A stretch of DNA of 64,000 nucleotides from Anaerostipes sp. 992a (lineage in GTDB: Bacteria; Bacillota; Clostridia; Lachnospirales; Lachnospiraceae): positions 62,001 through 126,000 of the forward strand of contig NZ_MJIG01000004.1 in assembly GCF_001940245.1 (NCBI RefSeq), written 5' to 3'. Made by a program: the position numbers and the translations under genes. Below are positions 8,556-17,722 of the stretch, in pieces. The first letter of the stretch is position 1. Each line of letters starts with the position of its first letter. Under the pieces are notes generated by a model. It saw nothing but the letters and a program-made list of their open reading frames with translations. It ran no database searches and was not told where the DNA came from.

Positions 8556-9062
8556 ATGAAATCATTAAGAAAGAATTTATTATTGGTATTATTAACATTG
8601 TCGGTACTTTTCGGTGGAACTCTTATTCATACTCAGAAAACAGAAGCAAAAACAACAAAAGTTTATTTAGGAAAATACACATTAACTGCTTATTGTCCAT
8701 GTAGAAGCTGTTCTGGTGGACACGGTAGCAATACTGCAAGTGGAAAGAAAGCGAAGCAGGGAAGAACCATTGCCGTTGATACAAGAAAGATCAAGCTTGG
8801 AACGAAAATTCATATCAATGGTCATACTTATACTGCTGAAGATGTAGGTGGTGCTATCAAAGGGAACAGGATTGATGTATATTTCACTTCTCATAAAAAA
8901 GCATTGCAGTTTGGAAAGAAGAAAAATGTAAAGGTTTATAAAGTTACTACAAAGGCATCTTATAATTCTGATTCCTCTTCAAAAATAGTAGAAGAAGATT
9001 CCATTACTACTACTTCCATTGATACGGATGTAGATATTCCAAAATTTAATTTATCTTACTAA
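8556..9062 (+). CDS. Secreted 3D-domain protein (cell-wall hydrolase-like)
   Basis: The 168-residue product has a signal peptide (about residues 1-32) and a 3D domain, the double-psi beta-barrel fold shared with MltA and YabE/Sps-type lytic transglycosylases. The conserved acidic motifs are visible: TIAVD, AEDVGG and NRIDVYF. An N-terminal TAYCPCRSC segment adds a cysteine motif typical of this group. The start is the ATG at 8556, with AAGGAG 9 nt upstream; a longer reading from 8526 lacks such a site. It is monocistronic, with its own promoter and a terminator shared with the converging glycosyltransferase gene. Peptidoglycan remodelling is the likely role. Confidence 0.85.
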   Translation: MKSLRKNLLLVLLTLSVLFGGTLIHTQKTEAKTTKVYLGKYTLTAYCPCRSCSGGHGSNTASGKKAKQGRTIAVDTRKIKLGTKIHINGHTYTAEDVGGAIKGNRIDVYFTSHKKALQFGKKKNVKVYKVTTKASYNSDSSSKIVEEDSITTTSIDTDVDIPKFNLSY

Positions 9063-9076
9063 TTAAAAACAGACGT

Positions 9077-9112
9077 AAGACTGCATTTCTGATAAAGAAA
9101 TGCAGTCTTTTT
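9077..9112. terminator. Bidirectional terminator between converging genes
   Basis: A 14-bp perfect stem (AAGACTGCATTTCT / AGAAATGCAGTCTT) with a 5-nt loop is followed by TTT on the plus strand. It serves the 3D-domain gene and probably also the end of the glycosyltransferase gene on the other strand. Confidence 0.85.
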
Positions 9113-10100
9113 ACGTATTCCGATATATTTCTACCAGTTTTTTTCCTATTTGTTCTATGCTTCTTTCAGAAGCAGTCTGATATCCGGCCTTTGTAGTGTC
9201 AGAAAGTGTCCCATCCAAAATTTTTATGATCTTTTTCTTAAAGTCCTCATTATGATTTCCTTTATAGACATTTACACCATCAAATAGCCAATCTTCATAT
9301 ACCGGAATATCTCGGACAAGAACGGGAATTTTCATGGCCAGTGCTTCCAAGACTACGATTCCTTCTGTTTCTTCATAAGATGGAAAGAAGAAAAGATCAC
9401 TGCCGGCATAGGCCTGCCTTAAGCTTTCCCGATCAACATAACCAGCAAATATCAGATTGGAAGGCTTTTGTTGTATACCTTTTCTGATATCAGGAGGGAC
9501 GGTCCTTAAATCAGACTCTCCAAACCAGATGAATCGGTATTGAGGCAGTTCTTCTGCCAATTTGATAAAGTCTAAAATACCTTTTCGCTGAATCCATAAC
9601 CCAGCAGACATAATTACCTTATCCTGGGGTTGATATCCGTATTTTTTCCGAAAACTAGCTCGGTCTCCTTCAGCTGACTTATAATAATTCAGATCAATGC
9701 CATTGGAAAGCGGATAAATTGGCTTTTTAATTCCATAGGACTGCAAAAGCTTTTTTGCATATGGAGTCGGCGTTATGATGGCATCTCCAAGTGGATAACA
9801 AAAAGTAATCCATCTGCCAAACAGCCCTGAGAATAAATTGGATCCAATATAGGAATTTCGAAAATCCTCCTTCGTCGAATGGGCATGAAAAATAATCTTT
9901 TTCCCATGGCGTCGTCCCCAGAAAGCCAAAATTACAGAGCCGGGAAAAACTGTATTAATATGAATCACGTCTGCCTGATTCTTTTTTGTTACGCAGTGGA
10001 CATTTTGTAATGAAAGAGCCTTTTTCTGATGATAAATAGCTCTCCCTACCCCGCTTTTCTCAATCATTTTTTGTAACTGTGAATATAAGTATACTTTCAT
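9111..10100 (-). CDS. GT4-type glycosyltransferase
   Basis: The 329-residue protein has the GT-B layout of family 4 glycosyltransferases. The nucleotide-sugar half carries the acidic motif EETEGIVVLEA (about residue 244) followed by PVLVRDIPV. The N-terminal half contains HAHSTKEDF, typical of the acceptor domain. A cytosolic, membrane-associated enzyme that makes a glycolipid or cell-surface glycan is likely; the sugar and acceptor cannot be read from sequence. It is the last gene of a three-gene minus-strand operon with the VTT protein and a second GT4 enzyme. Confidence 0.85.
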   Translation of the reverse strand: MKVYLYSQLQKMIEKSGVGRAIYHQKKALSLQNVHCVTKKNQADVIHINTVFPGSVILAFWGRRHGKKIIFHAHSTKEDFRNSYIGSNLFSGLFGRWITFCYPLGDAIITPTPYAKKLLQSYGIKKPIYPLSNGIDLNYYKSAEGDRASFRKKYGYQPQDKVIMSAGLWIQRKGILDFIKLAEELPQYRFIWFGESDLRTVPPDIRKGIQQKPSNLIFAGYVDRESLRQAYAGSDLFFFPSYEETEGIVVLEALAMKIPVLVRDIPVYEDWLFDGVNVYKGNHNEDFKKKIIKILDGTLSDTTKAGYQTASERSIEQIGKKLVEIYRNT

Positions 10101-10115
10101 ATAGCACCTCCTGCT

Positions 10116-10715
10116 TTACAAGGCAAATCCCATGGCAAAACGAAAGATTTTGGTCAGTCCCATACTATAGAGAAAGATGGCAACAGGCTTTCCTAAAAGA
10201 ATGATTCCTGTGAAATTTTTAAGAGACATTTTACTAACACCAGCAAGATAACAGAGAAAATCATCTGGTGCGACAGGAAAGAAAATAAGAAAGGCAAAAA
10301 GCTTTTCAAACTGGTTTTCCTTTTCCAAAAATTTTTCATATTTATCATAAAATCTTGTCCCAGTAATCCCTTTTACAAAGATGATTCCATAATGTCTGGC
10401 GAGTAAAAATGCCATTATTGATCCAATGCATATACCAATATAATTATAGATAAATCCAAATAATGGACCAAAAAATACAACACCAAAGACACATCCAACT
10501 GCTCCGGGTAAAATGGGAACAACCACCTGTATTGCCTGAATCACAACAAATACAAACGGAGCCCATATGCCACAGGCAGTTAATAATCGTTCCATTTTAG
10601 AAGCATCTGTAAAAATACCCGTCCTTAAGCCAACCAAAAAGAGGATAAGACATATTATCCAACTGCTGATTTCAAAGAACTTTCTATGCCGTGCCAACCA
10701 CACTGCCTTTCTCAT
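10116..10715 (-). CDS. TVP38/TMEM64 (VTT domain) membrane protein
   Basis: The 199-residue protein has about five hydrophobic helices and the VTT/SNARE-associated core: the PILPGAVGCVFGVVFFGP segment near residue 68, and a conserved YLAGVSKMS stretch near 157. Family members resemble DedA proteins and are linked to lipid or undecaprenyl-phosphate handling. It lies between two glycosyltransferases and overlaps the upstream one by 32 nt, with AAAGGGG before its ATG. Translational coupling and a shared glycolipid job are likely inferences. Confidence 0.85.
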   Translation of the reverse strand: MRKAVWLARHRKFFEISSWIICLILFLVGLRTGIFTDASKMERLLTACGIWAPFVFVVIQAIQVVVPILPGAVGCVFGVVFFGPLFGFIYNYIGICIGSIMAFLLARHYGIIFVKGITGTRFYDKYEKFLEKENQFEKLFAFLIFFPVAPDDFLCYLAGVSKMSLKNFTGIILLGKPVAIFLYSMGLTKIFRFAMGFAL

Positions 10716-11868
10716 CTGTAATACACCCCTTTCTGATCATGGCATCATAGACCTCCCATACACGCAAAGCAAAAGTATGCTCATCGTACTTAGAAACGCT
10801 GGCCTTGATCTCCTCTGGACTGCTCAAAAATTCTGTTCCGAATAAAAAGCGATATCCTTTCAAAAATTCTTCATGATTCTGGAAGGCATATCCATTCTTT
10901 TTCTGAAGTAATAAATCCTGTAGGCAATCGTCTTTTTGTACTAGAATTGGTTTTCCTGAAGCTAACGCTTCGAAGTAAGTCAGCCCCTGCGTTTCTGAAT
11001 TGGACATAGAGACAAATACATCTCCCATCGCATAATAATCCGGAATCTCTTCCCAATCTACTGCACCTGTGAAGATTACTTGCTTCTCCAATTGCCAGGT
11101 CTTTACGTCATCTATAAGCTTTTCTTTTTCCGGACCGTCTCCAACAATGACCAGACGTGCCAGCTCATCCTCCTGTACAATCTCCTGGAAATGATAAATC
11201 AGATGATCGATGTTCTTTTCCTCAGATAATCTTCCCACATAGAGAAGAATGTGTTGCGTCTCTGACAGACCATAAAGCTGTAAAAGCTGCTTCGTATGTT
11301 CCTTATGATATTGATGAAATTTTTTCAGTGGAATTCCCGTTGCTATGGTGTGAATCTCCTGATGGACCCCATAATTTCTCAAAAGCGCTTTCACTTTTTT
11401 CGTTGGAACAATGACTGCATCTGCCTGATTGCAGCAATGTCTGGAAAAAGCTCTAGCCATTTCTTTTACCCGGTCATTACCTGCCATTTTAATATAATGA
11501 ATGTATTCTTCATAGATAGTATGATAGGTATGAATATGTGGAATACCAAGATATAATGCTGTCTTTCGGCCAAGATGTCCAATGGAAAACTCAGTTTGTG
11601 TATGAATAACATCTAAATGAAGCCGTTTTATCTTCTTTTTCCATATTGCAGCCAGCGTACATCCAATCCGGCGCTCTTTCAAAAAAACAAAAGGAACGCT
11701 TGGAATTCGAAATATGTTCTTTTCATCTTTTGTTACCGATGGATTACTGACCGTAAATATATAAACCTGATGTCCCATGGACTCCAGTCCCTTTTTTAAT
11801 TCATATGTAGAATTTGCAACTCCATTTATTTCTGGATAATACGTATCTGTAAAAATTCCTATCTTCAT
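10684..11868 (-). CDS. GT4-type glycosyltransferase, glycolipid synthase-like
   Basis: This 394-residue GT-B enzyme starts with the usual MKIGIFTDTYYPEINGV loop and has HTQTEFSIGHLG and HTYHTIYEEY in the acceptor half. The donor half has YVGRLSEEKN, VGDGPEK and the motif SNSETQGLTYFEA. The overall look matches 1,2-diacylglycerol 3-glucosyltransferases of Firmicutes, so glucosyl-diacylglycerol synthesis is a reasonable guess. The ribosome binding site GGAGG is 5 nt from the ATG. It is the first gene of the operon with the VTT protein and a second GT4. Confidence 0.85.
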   Translation of the reverse strand: MKIGIFTDTYYPEINGVANSTYELKKGLESMGHQVYIFTVSNPSVTKDEKNIFRIPSVPFVFLKERRIGCTLAAIWKKKIKRLHLDVIHTQTEFSIGHLGRKTALYLGIPHIHTYHTIYEEYIHYIKMAGNDRVKEMARAFSRHCCNQADAVIVPTKKVKALLRNYGVHQEIHTIATGIPLKKFHQYHKEHTKQLLQLYGLSETQHILLYVGRLSEEKNIDHLIYHFQEIVQEDELARLVIVGDGPEKEKLIDDVKTWQLEKQVIFTGAVDWEEIPDYYAMGDVFVSMSNSETQGLTYFEALASGKPILVQKDDCLQDLLLQKKNGYAFQNHEEFLKGYRFLFGTEFLSSPEEIKASVSKYDEHTFALRVWEVYDAMIRKGCITDEKGSVVGTA

Positions 11869-12002
11869 ATGCTACCTCCGTCAAGTTACTTTTAATGATG
11901 TATTCCATATTGCTACTCTTATACTAGCAAACGAGTCTTATCTTATTATTAATAAAATCTAAAGAATTTCTTTCAATTTGGTATTTTTTTCCCTATTAAG
12001 TC

Positions 12003-12031
12003 TTGCTTTTTTACACAAAAAGGAATACAAT
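12003..12031 (+). promoter_or_regulatory. Promoter of tRNA-Pro
   Basis: TTGCTT (12003-12008) and TACAAT (12026-12031), 17 nt apart, end 12 nt before the tRNA. Confidence 0.75.
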
Positions 12032-12043
12032 ATTCTGGTACTT

Positions 12044-12117
12044 CGAAGCGTGGCTCAGTTTGGTAGAGCGCTGCGTTCGGGACGCAGAGGTCGCAAGTTC
12101 GAATCTTGTCGCTTCGA
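12044..12117 (+). tRNA. tRNA-Pro (CGG)
   Basis: A complete cloverleaf of 74 nt: 7-bp acceptor stem CGAAGCG / CGCTTCG, D-loop with TTTGGTAG, anticodon arm CTGCG-TTCGGGA-CGCAG with anticodon CGG, and a TTCGAAT T-loop. The discriminator base is A; CCA is not encoded. Confidence 0.97.
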
Positions 12118-12127
12118 GTAAAAGAAA

Positions 12128-12168
12128 AATACCACAAAGTCTGTATTTACAAACTTTGTGGTATTTTT
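12128..12168. terminator. Bidirectional terminator after tRNA-Pro
   Basis: A 13-bp stem (AATACCACAAAGT / ACTTTGTGGTATT) is flanked by T runs on both strands. It ends the tRNA transcript and the AI-2E-type gene that converges on it. Confidence 0.9.
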
Positions 12169-13328
12169 TAGCGATAACATTCTTTCGAAATCCTTTTTTC
12201 TTTTAGTTTTCGATAAACCGTTTTTCTCGTAAGTGCATAAAGAACAGAGCAAGCAGGTACTCCGACGAGCATTCCTAAGATACCAAAGCCATTTCCGCCG
12301 ATAGTTACAGCGAAAAGTACCCACATGCCTGGAAGACCAACTGATTTTCCTACAACTTTTGGATAAATAAGATTTCCTTCGATTTGCTGTAAGACTACAA
12401 TAAAAATGACAAACCAGATTGCCTTCATCGGATTTACCGTAATGATCATCAATATTCCCACTGCTGTGCCAATAAAGGCTCCAAATACAGGAATCAATGC
12501 AGTAAAGCCCACTAATACAGAAATCATGGTTGCATAAGGAATAGATAAAATGCTCATCCCAAGAAAACAAAGCACTCCAATGATCAATGCTTCCGTAAAC
12601 TGTCCAGTTACAAATTTGGAAAATGTCTGGTTTGTTAATTTCATAACCTCAATGGTTTCTGCGGCTTTCTTCTCCGGCAAGAAGGCATATAACATCTTTT
12701 TACATTGACTATATAGCTTTTCTTTACTCAACAATATATAAATAGAAAAAATCAGTCCCAGTACCAGATTAAACAAGGTTGAGAAAATAGATGTTGTCAT
12801 CTCCATTGTTTTATTAAATACGGATTCGCCACTCCTGGTCAGAAATCCTCCAATGACATCCATTGCCGCCTTTGTATCAATCTTAAATTCTGGTAAAGTG
12901 ATAGTTCCGGAGCTAAACTTCATGGAAAATTCCTTTGTCCAGTGTTCGATTTCATTTAAATACCATGGAATCATATCAACAATCTCCATAGCTGTTCGTT
13001 GTAACTCTGGAACGATCATAAATAATATGATAAAAATACTTCCTGTGATCATGATCAAAGTCAGACAAAGGCAAAGTGGCCGTTTATATCGATTCTTCCA
13101 CTGACCTTTTCTCCTTTGCATAAGGATATCCCAGAGCCGTTCTACTAAACGCAGCAATACATTCATAATAAATGCAATACAGATTCCCAGTAATAATGGA
13201 GAAATTAGAGATAGACCTCTGCCCAAAATCTGAAAAGCGACATGTGGATGATTCATAATCCAATATAGTATAATCCCAAAAGCAATTAAACCGGCCATAC
13301 TTTTCATTGTATTTTTTTTCAGTTCCAT
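12168..13328 (-). CDS. AI-2E family transporter-like membrane protein
   Basis: The 386-residue protein has the layout of the AI-2E (TqsA/YtvI/PerM) family: two or three N-terminal helices, a soluble middle part, and a C-terminal bundle with the conserved QQIEGNLIYPKVVG motif (near residue 319) and WVLFAV. The family name comes from AI-2 export, but many members are ion antiporters or of unknown substrate, so I do not assign one. It lies 15 nt after degV on the same strand. A paralog is at 53649-54917. Confidence 0.85.
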   Translation of the reverse strand: MELKKNTMKSMAGLIAFGIILYWIMNHPHVAFQILGRGLSLISPLLLGICIAFIMNVLLRLVERLWDILMQRRKGQWKNRYKRPLCLCLTLIMITGSIFIILFMIVPELQRTAMEIVDMIPWYLNEIEHWTKEFSMKFSSGTITLPEFKIDTKAAMDVIGGFLTRSGESVFNKTMEMTTSIFSTLFNLVLGLIFSIYILLSKEKLYSQCKKMLYAFLPEKKAAETIEVMKLTNQTFSKFVTGQFTEALIIGVLCFLGMSILSIPYATMISVLVGFTALIPVFGAFIGTAVGILMIITVNPMKAIWFVIFIVVLQQIEGNLIYPKVVGKSVGLPGMWVLFAVTIGGNGFGILGMLVGVPACSVLYALTRKTVYRKLKEKRISKECYR

Positions 13329-13343
13329 ATCATTCCCCCTTTA

Positions 13344-14207
13344 TCAGAGTCTTCTGGTACATGCCACGCCTAGCGCTCCCTCACCCAAATGACAGGAAAC
13401 TTCCAATGGGAGATCTGTAAGAAAGATTTCATATCCTGGAAATTCCTCTTCCATCTTTTCTTTTAACTCCAGGGCACGATCCAGACAGTTGGTATGTGCA
13501 ATCTGAAGATACATCTCTCCTTTTTCATCAAATTCATGGTAACGACCAGATAAATCATTTTTTAATGCTTCTAACATGATTTTCGTCCCTTTTTTATAAC
13601 CTCTTGTTTTTGAAAATGCATCCAATTTTTCTCCCTGGATCTGTAATACAGGTTTTAAATTCAGAACATTTCCAATTACCGCTGCAGCTGGTGTTAACCG
13701 ACCTCCTTTTGCCAAGTATTTTAATGTGTCCAGCATAATATAAATACTGCTATCAAATTTTGTATTCATAAGCTGATCATAAACTTCCTGTGGTGATTTT
13801 CCCTGCTGAATCAGAAACTGGGCATCTAATACAGACTGGCGCTGACTGACGGAAATTCTCTGATTATCGACCACCCAGACTTTTCCATCATATTCATCTG
13901 CTGCAATCATAGAAGCGGTTTGGCAAGAGCCACTTAATCCACTGGAAAGTGGAATGTAGATGATGGCATCATATTCCTTTAATAAATTATTAAAAAATTC
14001 TGTTAAAGCCATATAAGATGGTTGAGAGGTTGAAATCTCGGCATCATCGTTCAATAATTGGTAAAAAGTTTCTTTTGTCATATTCACATTTTCATAATAC
14101 TCGGTTCCATTGATGATAAAAGGAACTGGTAAAACTGGAATCTCCAGCTTTTTGGCTTCTTCTTTTGTAATTCCACTTGCACTATCGGTTGCTACAATTA
14201 TCTTCAT
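13344..14207 (-). CDS. DegV family fatty-acid-binding protein
   Basis: The 287-residue protein matches DegV/FakB: N-terminal IVATDSASGI, then ISTSQPS (about residue 58), the phosphate-side motif PLSSGLSGSCQTA (near 81), and LAKGGRLTPAA (near 165). FakB proteins bind a fatty acid while FakA phosphorylates it; no fakA is nearby. It is the first gene of a pair with an AI-2E-type protein. Its promoter overlaps that of the divergent molybdopterin oxidoreductase. Confidence 0.9.
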   Translation of the reverse strand: MKIIVATDSASGITKEEAKKLEIPVLPVPFIINGTEYYENVNMTKETFYQLLNDDAEISTSQPSYMALTEFFNNLLKEYDAIIYIPLSSGLSGSCQTASMIAADEYDGKVWVVDNQRISVSQRQSVLDAQFLIQQGKSPQEVYDQLMNTKFDSSIYIMLDTLKYLAKGGRLTPAAAVIGNVLNLKPVLQIQGEKLDAFSKTRGYKKGTKIMLEALKNDLSGRYHEFDEKGEMYLQIAHTNCLDRALELKEKMEEEFPGYEIFLTDLPLEVSCHLGEGALGVACTRRL

Positions 14208-14259
14208 CTTATTCCTCCATTGATCTCATACAATACATGCAATAAGTATTATAACATTT

Positions 14260-14288
14260 TTGACGGACAGGTCAAATAATGATAAAAT
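14260..14288 (+). promoter_or_regulatory. Promoter of the molybdopterin oxidoreductase, overlapping the degV promoter
   Basis: TTGACG (14260-14265) and TAAAAT (14283-14288) are 17 nt apart. On the minus strand a TTGACC and a TATAAT, 16 nt apart, cover nearly the same bases. The two -35 boxes form the arms of a TGAC-N6-GTCA palindrome. Confidence 0.6.
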
Positions 14289-14336
14289 ATTTTTAGAAAT
14301 TTTAGAAATAATGGAGATTTAAATGAGGTATCGAGA

Positions 14337-16349
14337 ATGAATACATATTGGAAACGAAGCGCCTGCCCCTATGATTGTCCCGATGGGTGTGGCCTTCTCT
14401 TAGAAACGGATGGAGTATCTATAAAAAGGGTGAAAGGCGATCCTGAGCATCCGGTTACAAAAGGTTTTCTTTGCAGAAAGATGAATCACTATGAACGAAC
14501 CATTCATCATAAGGATCGTATTTTAACCCCGTTAAAGCGTACTGGAAGTAAGGGGAGCGGATTATTTACCCCTATTTCCTGGGAAGAGGCAATCAGGGAG
14601 ATTACAGATACCTGGAAATCCATCATTATAAAAGATGGTGCACAGGCAATTCTTCCTTATTCTTATGCAGGTACAGAGCACACAGTGCAAAATAAATGTG
14701 GAGAAGCATTTTTTCATTATATGGGTGCATCTGTTTTAGAGAGGACCATTTGTTCCAAAGCAAAGGAAGCAGGGTATTCTCAAATACTTGGTAGTACACA
14801 GACAAGAGATCCAGCTATTTTAGAAGAAAGTGATCTGATCATCATCTGGGGATCAAACGTGGCTGCTACTTTCATTCACGCTTATGAGAGAATTCAAAAA
14901 GCCAAACAAAACGGAGCAAAGGTAATCCTCATCGAAACATATGAAACACCAGCGGCTTCCTTAGCAGATGAAATCATTTTAGTGCGTCCAGGAACAGATG
15001 GAGCATTAGCGTTGGGAACTGCCCATATTATGAAAGAGCGATCTTTGATCGATTATACCTTTTTAGAAAAATATACCGAAGGATGGCAGGAATTTATAGA
15101 TTCCTTACACCAATATACACCGGAAAAAACAGCTCAAATCTGTAAAATTTCTATAAAAGAGGTGGAACAGTTAGCCCTCCTTCTTGGAAATGCCAAGCAT
15201 CCTTCCATCTTGATCGGTTCTGGTATTTCACGTCATGGTAATGGTGCCATGACTGTTCGAAGCATTGTTGCTCTTCAGGCGCTGACAGGAGCATTGGGAG
15301 ATCCGAAAGGAGGTCTTTTGGGGGTAATGTCTTCTGGAAGATTTTTCAATCGTGAGTTGGTAACCAGACCGGATTTTCTGACGGAACCGGTACGAAGCAT
15401 TAATATGAATCAATTAGGAGATGCACTTTGTGATTTAACACCTCCAGTGAAATCAATCTATATATACAACGTAAATCCTGCAAATGTGGCTCCAGATCAA
15501 AAGAAGGTTTTACAGGGGCTTATGCGAGAAGATTTATTTACCGTTGTACATGAGCGATTTATGACGGATACTGCCCAATATGCGGATATTGTCTTGCCGG
15601 CCGATACTTCTGTTGAACATGGGGATATCAGTACTCCTTATGGTCATCCATGTGTCCAGAGAACATATCCTGTGATTCCGCCGCTTGGCCAATCCAAGAG
15701 TAACTGGGATACCTTTTGTCTTCTAGCAAAAGGCATGGGATTTCAAGATCCGTTCTGGCAAATGAGCAATGATGAAATTGTGGAAAAAATAATTGGGGAA
15801 TCTTCTATCCTTCATTCCAAATGGACCGAGAATGAAATGGAACGCTTTCAATCTGGTTTTGGCGTGCTACTACCAACACCAGATCCTCACGATTATGAAA
15901 CACCGTGCAAAAAGGTTCAGTTCATTAATAAATCTTTACCAGAAGAAGACTGGCTTCCTCATTATAAAGAAAACCATGGCGGAAATTATCCGCTTCGTCT
16001 GGTTACTGCACCTCATGTGCAGACTTTAAATTCTACTTTCAATGAGCGGGAAGATTTGGTAGAAAAACGAGGTGAAATGCTCCTTCTCATTCATCCGGAA
16101 GATGCCGGTGAACGAGAAATCATAAATGGTGATATGATAGATGTCTTTAATGACCTGGCAACAGTTGTTTTCCGTGCACATATTACTGATCGGGTGAAAA
16201 AGGGAACCGTCGTAGCAGAGGGCATTTACCGAAAGGAACAATCCTTCAATCAACTTACCGTAAATGCGCTTTTATCCCAGCGTTTAACTGATTATGGAAA
16301 AGCTTCTTCGTTAAATGACAATACCGTTGATATTCGTAAACGAAATTAA
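14337..16349 (+). CDS. Molybdopterin-dependent oxidoreductase
   Basis: The 670-residue protein belongs to the DMSO reductase superfamily. An N-terminal 4Fe-4S site is visible as Cys10, Cys14, Cys18 and Cys46. The molybdopterin domains carry PLKR, the FTPISWEEA stretch near residue 80, and a C-terminal dinucleotide-binding domain (VTAPHVQTLNS near 560). Cys in ERTICSKAKEAG is a possible Mo ligand. No Tat signal is present, so it is probably cytosolic. Substrate and redox partner are unknown, and no cofactor biosynthesis gene is in the window. GAGG 8 nt before the ATG supports this start. The gene ends 4 nt before the intron's 3' end, on the opposite strand. Confidence 0.9.
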   Translation: MNTYWKRSACPYDCPDGCGLLLETDGVSIKRVKGDPEHPVTKGFLCRKMNHYERTIHHKDRILTPLKRTGSKGSGLFTPISWEEAIREITDTWKSIIIKDGAQAILPYSYAGTEHTVQNKCGEAFFHYMGASVLERTICSKAKEAGYSQILGSTQTRDPAILEESDLIIIWGSNVAATFIHAYERIQKAKQNGAKVILIETYETPAASLADEIILVRPGTDGALALGTAHIMKERSLIDYTFLEKYTEGWQEFIDSLHQYTPEKTAQICKISIKEVEQLALLLGNAKHPSILIGSGISRHGNGAMTVRSIVALQALTGALGDPKGGLLGVMSSGRFFNRELVTRPDFLTEPVRSINMNQLGDALCDLTPPVKSIYIYNVNPANVAPDQKKVLQGLMREDLFTVVHERFMTDTAQYADIVLPADTSVEHGDISTPYGHPCVQRTYPVIPPLGQSKSNWDTFCLLAKGMGFQDPFWQMSNDEIVEKIIGESSILHSKWTENEMERFQSGFGVLLPTPDPHDYETPCKKVQFINKSLPEEDWLPHYKENHGGNYPLRLVTAPHVQTLNSTFNEREDLVEKRGEMLLLIHPEDAGEREIINGDMIDVFNDLATVVFRAHITDRVKKGTVVAEGIYRKEQSFNQLTVNALLSQRLTDYGKASSLNDNTVDIRKRN

Positions 16350-16364
16350 TTAAATCGAGTAGGA

Positions 16365-16434
16365 GGAATTTCTCTTGATTGAGAAATTCCGACCTCTCAC
16401 ACCACCGTGCGTACCGTTCGGTACACGGCGGTTC
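16365..16434 (-). ncRNA. Intron domains V and VI
   Basis: Domain V: the stem CCGCCGTGTACC / GGTACGCACGG-type pairing, complement of about 16400-16434. Domain VI: GGAATTTCTC / GAGAAATTCC with a 6-nt loop. Outside it, GAG/CTC and AGG/CCT pair around an unpaired A, the likely branch point. Confidence 0.8.
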
Positions 16435-16441
16435 AATCAAC

Positions 16442-17722
16442 TTAACAAGTAACACACCTTTCGGTGTAGTAATCTAACATTGAGACTAATCCGAATGAGG
16501 TTAGTCTCTTATTGCTTATAGCTTGGCATACATCTGAACCTCGACATACTCTTGCGAACCCTTTAGCGTAGGATGTTCGCTTTGCTGCCCATTGGGGCAC
16601 GCCTAGTTTCATTAAATTCTTTGCCCTGTTTTGTGGTGTTTTCCATTGTTTCCATATACACATACGAAGTCTGAATCGGATATGTTTATCCATTTCTCTG
16701 CACAGATGTTTCATACTCCCTATCTTGAAGTAGTTAACCCATCCTCTGATAAGTTGATTGAGTTTCTCCACTTTGTAGCTGTTGCTTACACCCCAGCTAC
16801 GACAGGTGAGTTCCTTCATCCTCTTCTTGAATTTCTCAACTGATTTTGCATGTGGCTTCGCCTTGTATTGGTGTGCTCTTGAATCAAAATAGAATCCAAA
16901 TCCAAGGTATTTGAGTCCTTGCGGTTTATCCACTTTACTCTTTGTCATGTTGACCTTAAGCCCTAGTTTCTCCTCAATGAATCGAGAGATATTTCTCATT
17001 ACTCGATTTGCAGACATTTCACTCCCAACCATAATGATACAGTCATCCGCATATCTCGCGAAATTGAGCCCTCGCTTTTCCATTTCTTTGTCAAGTTCAT
17101 TGAGCATGATATTCGCTAATAGCGGAGAAAGATTTCCTCCTTGCGGTGTTCCTATTACAGAGTCTTCATACTCATCATCAATCATAATTCCACTGACAAG
17201 ATACTTTCTCACAATGGAGATGACATCTCCATCCTTGATTGTTCTTCCAATTAAGGTCATCAGCTTGTCATGATTTACTGTGTCAAAGAACTTTTCCAAG
17301 TCAATGTCTACAATCCAATCATTACCATCATTCATCATATCAAGTGCTGTTAGGATTGCTTGTTGTGCACACCTATTCGGTCTGAATCCATAACTGTGGT
17401 CATGGAATTGTTCCTCATAGATTGGTGTTAGTACCTGTGCAATGGCTTGTTGTACAAATCTGTCTGTTACCGTTGGTACTCCTAGGTTTCTGACACCACC
17501 ATCAGGCTTTGGTATCTCCACTCTTCGTACTGGTTGAGGTTTGTATTTTCTTGTCCTCAACTGTTCCTTGATGATTTCGCCGTTCTTTGCAAGATGTTCC
17601 TTGAGTTCTGTGTACTTCATTCCGTCCACTCCCTCTGCACCTTTGTTTCGTACGACTTGCAGATATGCTCTGTTGAGATTATCACTAGATAATATCTGCT
17701 CCATTAGATTACTTGTGTCCAT
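16442..17722 (-). CDS. ltrA: Group II intron reverse transcriptase/maturase
   Basis: The 426-residue protein has the reverse transcriptase palm and fingers (VEIPKPDGG, SYGFRPNR, VDIDLEKFFDTVNHD, GTPQGGNLSPLLANI) and the catalytic YADD box in FARYADDCII. A maturase X domain follows (RGWVNYF). There is no DNA-binding/endonuclease extension, as usual for class C. The overall sequence resembles the GsI-IIC-type enzymes. The start is the ATG at 17722, with GGAAAGGA upstream; a longer frame from 17758 has no good site. The frame is intact, so the element may still be mobile or able to act in trans. Confidence 0.95.
   Translation of the reverse strand: MDTSNLMEQILSSDNLNRAYLQVVRNKGAEGVDGMKYTELKEHLAKNGEIIKEQLRTRKYKPQPVRRVEIPKPDGGVRNLGVPTVTDRFVQQAIAQVLTPIYEEQFHDHSYGFRPNRCAQQAILTALDMMNDGNDWIVDIDLEKFFDTVNHDKLMTLIGRTIKDGDVISIVRKYLVSGIMIDDEYEDSVIGTPQGGNLSPLLANIMLNELDKEMEKRGLNFARYADDCIIMVGSEMSANRVMRNISRFIEEKLGLKVNMTKSKVDKPQGLKYLGFGFYFDSRAHQYKAKPHAKSVEKFKKRMKELTCRSWGVSNSYKVEKLNQLIRGWVNYFKIGSMKHLCREMDKHIRFRLRMCIWKQWKTPQNRAKNLMKLGVPQWAAKRTSYAKGFARVCRGSDVCQAISNKRLTSFGLVSMLDYYTERCVTC

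Noticed and set aside
12055-12570. A 171-codon minus-strand frame over tRNA-Pro and the AI-2E gene
   Set aside because: It crosses the tRNA and terminator and is a shifted reading of the AI-2E-type gene.
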